The position numbers and the translations under genes were made by a program. 12,276 nucleotides of DNA from assembly GCA_002336105.1 (NCBI GenBank), contig DDEQ01000019.1:1-12276 (forward strand), written 5' to 3'. Below, one piece after another: positions 8,100-12,276 of this stretch (position 1 is the stretch's first letter; each line of letters opens with the position of its first letter). The notes under the pieces were generated by a model. That model was not told the DNA's origin, did no database searches, and saw nothing but the letters and a program-made list of their open reading frames with translations. This DNA comes from Chthonomonas sp. UBA1950 (GTDB taxonomy: Bacteria > Armatimonadota > Fimbriimonadia > Fimbriimonadales > Fimbriimonadaceae).

Positions 8100-9095
8100 T
8101 TACGAAATGTTGACGACTGAGTCTCCAGACTTAGACATCTCGTCGTAAATCCAAGCATAAGTCTTCTCAAGACCTGCGCGGAGTTTGATGTTGGGTTCCC
8201 AACCAAGCAACTTCTCGATGAGGGCGTTATCGCTGTTTCGACCTCGAACACCCTTTGGCGCGTTCAGGTTATATCGGCGCTCAAGCTTGATTCCAGCAAT
8301 ATCCTCAACGATATCGACCAACTGGTTAATCGAAACGAGTTCGCTACTTCCGAGGTTGATCGGCTCAAGAATGTCACTGTTCAGAATCATGTTGACGCCT
8401 TTCACGCAGTCATCGATATACATGAAACTGCGGGTCTGGTGTCCATCACCCCAGATCTCAATTGAGAGATCGCCTGTCTTCTTGGCCTCAATTACTTTGC
8501 GGCAAATGGCAGCAGGAGCCTTCTCTCGACCACCAGCGTAAGTCCCGTTTGGACCGTAAACGTTGTGGAATCGAGCAACTCGTGTCTTCAGGCCGAAGTC
8601 TTCGCGGAAATGTCGGCACATTCTCTCAGAAAAGAGCTTTTCCCAACCGTAACCATCTTCTGGAAGCGCTGGATAAGCGTCTTCTTCTTTCAATGCCGTG
8701 ATGTTAGGGTCGGTTTGCTTTTCGCCGTTGTACACGCAGGCTGATGAAGAATAGAAGAAGCGATCTACTCCAGCTTCCTTTGCACCCATCAGGACGTGAG
8801 TGCTGGTGAGCACGCTGAGCATACAAAGAGCTTTGTTGTTTTCAATGAAGCCCATGCCCCCCATGTCGGCGGCCAAGTTGTAGACGATTTCCATATCCTT
8901 GGTCGCAGTTCTTGCTGGCTCAAGCAGGCTCATATCAGCTTGATAACTCTCGGCTTCAGGCAAAACCTGATACCAAAGATCAAGCGGTTTGCGATCGACT
9001 GCGCGAACCTGGAAACCTTGCGAGATGAGTTCTTTTGCGAGGTGACCACCGATAAAACCACCTGCTCCAGTTACGAGTACTCTTTTGCTGCTCAT
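8100..9095 (-). CDS. NAD-dependent epimerase, GDP-mannose 3',5'-epimerase-like
   Basis: 331 aa extended short-chain dehydrogenase/reductase of the nucleotide-sugar epimerase class, cytosolic. The Rossmann motif is TGAGGFIG (residues 9-16). The catalytic pair is Y149 and K153 in YGWEK. Several blocks recall plant GDP-D-mannose 3',5'-epimerase: NLAADMGGMGFI (73-84), SSACVY with C120, RFHNVYGPNGTY, GGREKAPAA with K192, WGDGHQTRSF, and GVRGRNSDN (282-290). C120 and K192 align with the Cys and Lys acid/base pair that distinguishes this enzyme from ordinary 4-epimerases, so GDP-mannose to GDP-L-galactose (or GDP-gulose) is the best guess. The start at 9095 has only a weak A-rich AAAGAA element upstream. 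Divergent from it is a WecG/TagA/CpsF glycosyltransferase, consistent with surface polysaccharide synthesis. A different GDP- or NDP-sugar substrate remains possible. Confidence 0.9.
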   Translation of the reverse strand: MSSKRVLVTGAGGFIGGHLAKELISQGFQVRAVDRKPLDLWYQVLPEAESYQADMSLLEPARTATKDMEIVYNLAADMGGMGFIENNKALCMLSVLTSTHVLMGAKEAGVDRFFYSSSACVYNGEKQTDPNITALKEEDAYPALPEDGYGWEKLFSERMCRHFREDFGLKTRVARFHNVYGPNGTYAGGREKAPAAICRKVIEAKKTGDLSIEIWGDGHQTRSFMYIDDCVKGVNMILNSDILEPINLGSSELVSINQLVDIVEDIAGIKLERRYNLNAPKGVRGRNSDNALIEKLLGWEPNIKLRAGLEKTYAWIYDEMSKSGDSVVNIS

Positions 9096-9695
9096 TTCTT
9101 TTTATATATTGGCTACTGCCCTGTTGGTCTGTATGATAGGCTCGAAGATAGTTGCGCCTACATTAAATTGTTATACGCGGTCACCGAATCTGCGGATCTG
9201 GCAACAGATTCAGACTACCTCATCCAATGAAAAGGGTTGTCAATGGTATATCGCCTCAACGCACCACTTTATCCTTGTGGACAGGTTAAAAAGAGTAAAG
9301 CTTAACATTGTCCCCCCTACAAAATAGGGCAGTTGATCTCAAGACAAATTCTCCACTAGCAATCGATAATCAGCCAATATGTGGCCGAACAAAGTGTTGG
9401 TGTAAGTAGTGTCGTAGTCGAGACAATTATGATTCAATACGGCTCATGTACCGTGGAATCTATTGATGGTGACTCTATACAGCGAATAGAAGAAATGACA
9501 ATAGGCGCCAAATACTTTTGAGCCAGATAATGAACTGACTACGGACGATTTTTCATCCGAAGTCGGACGAATCGCAACAAAGCCCGAACGTGGGTTTAAT
9601 CCCGTGTTAAGCCTGGGCAACTGGTCAAAAACTCGTAGTAAAATGATGGTTCCCCGGATTTGCCGGGTGAGTGCTCCCCTTAGTTGCGTGTTGTT
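9096..9695. other. Structured divergent intergenic region
   Basis: 600 bp with no credible ORF between the epimerase (-) and the glycosyltransferase (+). It contains several potential hairpins: GAATCTG/CAGATTC (9186-9192/9205-9211); a two-part stem GGACA+GTTAA/TTAAC+TGTCC (9279-9313); CCCTA/TAGGG (9315-9329); a wobble-rich AACGTGGG/CCCGTGTT stem with an outer GCCC/GGGC near 9583-9618; and CCCGG/CCGGG (9653-9667) just before the glycosyltransferase start. A consensus TTGACA lies on the minus strand at 9243-9238, but its -10 is poor. The region should hold both promoters. A long structured leader is possible, but I recognise no riboswitch class. Confidence 0.45.
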
Positions 9696-10472
9696 ATGAG
9701 TGAAGTCTTGCCGGTTGTTGAAGGTCTCTTTGTTAGACGTAATGTCCTTGAAACGAGCGTGTGTGTGTGCACTTTTGATAGCGCATCTGACGCGATCCTA
9801 GACTGGGCAAATCAAGACGGAACCTACACAACCTGTCATGTCAATAGTCATACCGTTGTGAATGGTTGTCAAGATCATGCTCACCAGGTTGCTATGAACT
9901 CTTGCGACCTTGTAACTCCAGATGGTTCCCCGGTCGTCAAGGCTTTGCAGCAATTGGGGGAAACTCAAGAGGGACGTGTCCACGGTCCCGAGCTAATGGA
10001 AGTGGTGTGCCGAAAGGCGGCAGAGCGCGGTACGCCAATCGGCTTATACGGCGGCAAAATGGAAACTCTAGATGCCTTAGAGGCCTCTCTAAAAAGCCGA
10101 TACCCAGGCATAAAAATCCCCTACAAGTATTCTCCGCCTTTCAGACCGCTAACCGAAGAGGAAATCGCCCAGGAAGACGAAATCCAACGAACATCGGAAG
10201 CGAAAGTCTTTTTCATCGGCCTCGGCTGCCCGAAGCAGGAACTCTACGTTTACGGCAAAAAGAAGCGCCATGTACCAGGTGTTTACATGGCTGTCGGTGC
10301 TGCGATTGACATCAACAGCGGACTCCAGAAGAAGTGTCCACAATGGATGCAAGATCACGGATTCGAATGGCTCTTTAGGCTTTTCCAAAACCCGAAGCGA
10401 CTTTGGAAACGATACGCCAAATACCCGATCATGTTCTTGTGGATGAATCGGAAATATCGCGCCAAGGCATAG
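9696..10472 (+). CDS. WecG/TagA/CpsF family glycosyltransferase
   Basis: 258 aa from the ATG at 9696; an in-frame TTG at 9684 would add four residues, and neither start has a Shine-Dalgarno sequence. The GT26-type family motifs occur in order: VNSHTVV (49-55), DLVTPDGSPVV (71-81) with the likely catalytic Asp D76, the LYGG block (117-120), GLGCPKQE (175-182), VGAAIDINSG (200-209), and the C-terminal EWLFRLFQNPKRLWKRY (224-240). The length is normal. Enzymes of this family transfer a sugar such as N-acetylmannosamine or its uronic acid onto an undecaprenyl-linked acceptor at the inner face of the membrane, for enterobacterial common antigen, teichoic acid linkage units or exopolysaccharide. 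The basic C-terminal tail could help membrane association. Which sugar is used cannot be read from sequence. The divergent sugar epimerase supports a polysaccharide context. Confidence 0.92.
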   Translation: MSEVLPVVEGLFVRRNVLETSVCVCTFDSASDAILDWANQDGTYTTCHVNSHTVVNGCQDHAHQVAMNSCDLVTPDGSPVVKALQQLGETQEGRVHGPELMEVVCRKAAERGTPIGLYGGKMETLDALEASLKSRYPGIKIPYKYSPPFRPLTEEEIAQEDEIQRTSEAKVFFIGLGCPKQELYVYGKKKRHVPGVYMAVGAAIDINSGLQKKCPQWMQDHGFEWLFRLFQNPKRLWKRYAKYPIMFLWMNRKYRAKA

Positions 10473-10729
10473 CGTTTTTCGCTCCTCGATGCTCATTCAA
10501 ACCGTCAACACGTATGAATGAGCATCGGGTCCGTTCTTGGGATGCGCCGTGATCCGTTTGGTCGTTTTTTGCTGCTCGAATCACGGCAAGGGTCCAGACA
10601 CAAATGGACGCCACCGAAAAACAGAGTGTATTTACTGGATCATCCCCTGGACGATCGCACTGATCTCCTTCCAGTTGTAACCTGTCTGTCACGTCATTGA
10701 CGTTCGGTTTAGCATCTTGTTGCACCAAC
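10473..10729. other. Non-coding or degenerate region at the end of the Rhs orphan
   Basis: About 257 bp with no convincing gene. It holds the two inverted repeats described above and a near-perfect palindrome, ACGTCA-T-TGACGT, at 10691-10703. By position on the minus strand it is where the variable tip and immunity gene of the orphan Rhs copy would be expected, so it may be their decayed remains; no sequence match supports this directly. Confidence 0.3.
10487..10527. repeat. 13-bp perfect inverted repeat after the glycosyltransferase gene
   Basis: CGATGCTCATTCA (10487-10499) and TGAATGAGCATCG (10515-10527) are exact reverse complements separated by 15 bp. It starts 14 bp after the glycosyltransferase stop, so it may act as its terminator, though no T-tract follows. 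A second pair, GCCGTGAT (10546-10553) and ATCACGGC (10580-10587), lies just downstream. The paired palindromes could instead be recombination remnants at the edge of the Rhs region. Confidence 0.5.
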
Positions 10730-11302
10730 CGCTTGTAGACCCAAAAGGTCCTACAAACCATACCCGGATTCGTCGTCTTGCTTATGGCCGAGGTTCGTGC
10801 AGTAGCGTCCCTCTCCCAAGTGGCTTCTCTCGGGAGAGGGACTGTGAGCGGAGCGAACTGGGGGTGAGGGGCGAAGCGGGGGCGCCGGTTTGGGCTCCGA
10901 GACGAACGTTGCCCCGCGCGTTGAAGGTTCGAACTGCTGAGTAGGTGTAGCCGTTTGTCCCTGACTTAGCTAGAGTGGAAATCATGTTCCCATGAGCATC
11001 ATACAACGGATAAGAAACGCTCGTGCCAGATGAAGTGGTTACAGAGATGCCGTCAATGCCTCGCGATCCGAGCGCATAGTTTGTCACCTTCTGAACCACT
11101 CCAGATGCATTAGCTTCCACGTCCTGCATCGCCATCTGCCCGTCATAGCGGTAGACGGTCGAACCTGATGAGTTGCTCTTAAGCACTCGCATTCCATCCG
11201 CGCGGTAGTTGTAGCTCGTCGCCACCGAACCGTTATTCAGACTCGTCATCCGGATATAGTTCTCGCTCCTACCTACTGATGGATAACACTGAACAGATGG
11301 TC
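10730..11302 (-). pseudogene. Orphan Rhs core fragment, truncated and frameshifted
   Basis: On the minus strand a YD-repeat type frame is open from just after a TGA near 11303 to the TAA at 10782-10784, with no proper start (the first ATG is at 11249). It encodes SYNYRADGMRVLKSNSSG, VYRYDGQMAMQDV, YPLYDAHGNMISTL and YSAVRTFNARGNVRLGAQTG, typical Rhs/YD repeats. The last block matches 16 of 20 residues of the intact Rhs copy at the right edge. The frame is then broken by a repeat element at about 10807-10881 (net +64 nt relative to the intact copy). After that, homology resumes in another frame as RYCTNLGHKQDDESG (13 of 15 residues identical), then hits another stop at 10751-10753 after an extra ~22 bp. 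It lacks the rest of the Rhs protein and any signal. It is best read as a displaced copy of the Rhs 3' end that is now decaying. Confidence 0.75.
10807..10881. repeat. Palindromic interspersed-repeat-like insertion within the Rhs fragment
   Basis: GTCCCTCTCCC (10807-10817) and GGGAGAGGGAC (10832-10842) are a perfect 11-bp inverted repeat. They are followed by a purine-rich tail with GAGCGGAGCGAACTGGGGG and GTGAGGGGCGAAGCGGGGG. Between the shared flanks GCAGTAGCG and CGCCGG, the intact Rhs copy has about 10 nt where this copy has about 74. The tail composition resembles short GGGTGAGGG-type repeats scattered between genes in some bacterial genomes; that family assignment is from memory. A single copy is visible here. 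Confidence 0.6.
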
Positions 11303-11344
11303 AGTTACGTAAAAATTGCAAGATGTTTCTTTCTCTAAAATTCA

Positions 11345-11384
11345 GTCCGCTGTTATCTTAGCGCAGGCTAAGATAACAGCGGAC
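11345..11384 (-). terminator. 18-bp perfect terminator hairpin of the Rhs operon
   Basis: The arms 11345-11362 and 11367-11384 are perfect reverse complements over 18 bp around a 4-nt loop; the stem starts GTCCGCTG on both strands. It begins 6 bp after the stop of the small membrane protein gene, and the minus-strand transcript then continues TGAATTTTAG. It is a strong intrinsic terminator candidate that closes the Rhs/small-protein unit and separates it from the orphan fragment. Confidence 0.85.
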
Positions 11385-11390
11385 CGGCTC

Positions 11391-11591
11391 TCAGACCTTA
11401 CCTCTTTTGCGCTTGAGCCGAATCCAAGCTAGAAATAGTGCCCAGGAGGCTGCGCCCACAGTTAGTGCACTGATCGACACAGGCGAAATCACCTGACTCC
11501 CAATGAGCACCATACCAACACCAAGATAAATGGGAAGAAGGGCTCCTGCAATGAGGATAATGATCATGAACGCGCGCAATATCAGACTCAT
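11391..11591 (-). CDS. Small two-helix membrane protein, candidate immunity protein for the Rhs tip
   Basis: 66 aa. The start ATG shares its A with the Rhs stop codon (TAATG at 11593-11589), so translation is almost certainly coupled; no separate Shine-Dalgarno sequence is seen. Two hydrophobic segments span about residues 5-31 (LRAFMIIILIAGALLPIYLG) and 36-58, and a basic tail RLKRKRGKV predicts a cytoplasmic C-terminus by the positive-inside rule. A terminator follows at once, so the Rhs gene and this one form one unit. In polymorphic toxin loci the gene immediately after an Rhs tip usually encodes the cognate immunity protein, and membrane-spanning immunity proteins typically pair with membrane-targeting toxins. 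That role is inferred from position and topology. I recognise no sequence family. Confidence 0.7.
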   Translation of the reverse strand: MSLILRAFMIIILIAGALLPIYLGVGMVLIGSQVISPVSISALTVGAASWALFLAWIRLKRKRGKV

Positions 11592-12276
11592 TAATTTGTC
11601 GCAAATGAGAACAGAGAACCAGTAAAAACTCCCGTCATTGCGCCAGCCGCACCTTCAAGTTCGTTTTCATCAGTGTTTCCAAACAGTGATTCGACTTGTG
11701 CGCCAAAACTCTTTGATAGTGCTTTGGAAAGTCCAGAGAAGATGATACTGGTCCCAGCACCTACTGCACCCGCGGCCAACGCTTTCCCCCAAGTTGATCC
11801 CGATCTCAGGCAGGCCCATCCAAGGTGATTTACATCTGCGAGGATACTTGACAAAAAGGCGGAGACAAAACCTGCTAAGGCAGCATTCATAGTGAGTCCT
11901 CCAAGTGCACCAGTTACTCCCCCAATTAGCGCTCCTGCAAAGACATTATCACCTTGCATGGAGGCTGTAATCCCACCTATTATTGCTCCCATGATTGCGC
12001 CGATGATGGCGGCTATAGCTTCCTTCCCGGTCTTATCTACAGCGTTGACCGGGTCGTTTGAAGCATATGCAAACCAATTTCGACCTTGGCCGCTCTGATC
12101 TTGACTCACAAACCTTCCGCTTGTCGGCTCGTAGTATCGTGCCCGCATGTAGACAAGGCCAGATTCGTCATCTTGTTGGTGGCCGAGATTGGCGCAGTAG
12201 CGGCCTTTGGGGTCGCCGGTTGCGGCTCCGAGGCGGAGATTGCCCCAAGCATCGAAGGTTCTAACCGCCGAGTAGG
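11591..12276 (-). CDS. Rhs repeat-associated core protein with hydrophobic glycine-rich C-terminal tip, 5' end outside window
   Basis: The frame is open from the right edge (first complete codon 12274-12272) to the TAA at 11593-11591; 227 residues are visible. Residues 1-42 continue YD repeats (YSAVRTFDAWGNLRLG, GHQQDDESGLVY). Residues 43-83 are the Rhs-associated core: MRARYYEPTSGRFVSQD, then FAYASNDPVNAVDKTG, whose DP/D..G pattern matches the conserved point where many Rhs proteins cleave themselves. After this the variable tip (about 85-227) is strongly hydrophobic and Gly/Ala-rich, with GxxxG-like runs (IIGAIMGAIIGG, ALIGGVTGALGG, AAGAVGAGTS). It has one Cys and no nuclease-type catalytic motif. 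This suggests a membrane-inserting or pore-type effector, or a hydrophobic translocation segment. It overlaps by one base with the downstream small membrane protein gene. Confidence 0.85.
   Translation of the reverse strand, partial: YSAVRTFDAWGNLRLGAATGDPKGRYCANLGHQQDDESGLVYMRARYYEPTSGRFVSQDQSGQGRNWFAYASNDPVNAVDKTGKEAIAAIIGAIMGAIIGGITASMQGDNVFAGALIGGVTGALGGLTMNAALAGFVSAFLSSILADVNHLGWACLRSGSTWGKALAAGAVGAGTSIIFSGLSKALSKSFGAQVESLFGNTDENELEGAAGAMTGVFTGSLFSFATN

Noticed and set aside
8796..9327. Plus-strand ORFs of 144 and 80 codons overlapping the epimerase start and its upstream region
   Set aside because: The first is mostly antisense to the epimerase and both run into structured non-coding DNA with no start signals or recognisable motifs.
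9560..9625. Possible c-di-GMP-I (GEMM) riboswitch, because CGCAACAAAGCC vaguely resembles the conserved GCAAAGCC and the next gene makes polysaccharide
   Set aside because: The tetraloop/receptor elements and the upstream conserved A-rich junction are not present, so the similarity is too slight.
10518..10700. 60-codon plus-strand ORF after the glycosyltransferase
   Set aside because: It starts inside the right arm of the 13-bp inverted repeat, lacks a ribosome binding site, and its product resembles no family; chance is the simplest explanation.
11892..12264. Plus-strand ORFs of 68 codons opposite the Rhs gene
   Set aside because: Shadows of the Rhs frame; the Pro/Ile/Ala-rich product mirrors the glycine-zipper codons on the other strand.
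1..12276. CRISPR array, tRNA or rRNA gene, or transposase
   Set aside because: I looked for regularly spaced repeats, cloverleaf-like T-arm sequences and transposase motifs and saw none.

Overview
The window looks like chromosomal DNA of a free-living bacterium. The best lineage clue is the pseudopilin at 7138-7986. Its prepilin N-terminus runs straight into a conserved FAQAKEAGKKTQCLSQLKQ-type segment and ends in an H-X9-D motif, a combination I associate with Armatimonadota (Fimbriimonas-like) and Planctomycetes. This is an inference from family knowledge, not a database result. There are no rRNA or tRNA genes, no CRISPR array and no recognisable transposase.

Layout, left to right. (1) 2-1713 (+): the 3' part of an unrecognised aromatic-rich beta-type protein, coupled by 2 bp to a second unrecognised exported protein with TPR-like helices. 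(2) 1714-1962: a spacer with several hairpins. (3) 1963-4749 (-): a large UPF0182-family membrane protein. (4) A GC-rich hairpin, then 4877-6268 (-): an aldehyde dehydrogenase of the succinate-semialdehyde dehydrogenase (Sad/GabD1) type. (5) 6584-7063 (+): a small lipoprotein reading frame split by one in-frame TAA, followed by the type IV/II pseudopilin-like protein. (6) A strong bidirectional terminator at 8056-8088 separates these from 8100-9095 (-), an SDR closely resembling GDP-mannose 3',5'-epimerase. (7) A 600-bp structured, apparently non-coding gap, then 9696-10472 (+): a WecG/TagA/CpsF glycosyltransferase. The divergent epimerase and transferase together suggest surface polysaccharide synthesis. 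(8) 10473-12276: an Rhs/YD-repeat region on the minus strand.

The Rhs region is the most interesting part. An Rhs protein enters from the right edge and ends in a 140-residue hydrophobic, glycine-zipper-like variable tip. Its stop codon overlaps (TAATG) the start of a 66-aa two-helix membrane protein, and an 18-bp perfect terminator hairpin follows. Beyond the terminator lies a displaced, 5'-truncated second copy of the Rhs core. A palindromic repeat element of net +64 nt has broken it and shifted its frame. This fits the known Rhs architecture of a main toxin tip plus cognate immunity gene followed by an orphan module, here with a possible membrane-acting toxin/immunity pair and a decaying orphan. 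The toxin and immunity roles are inferred from position and hydrophobicity only.
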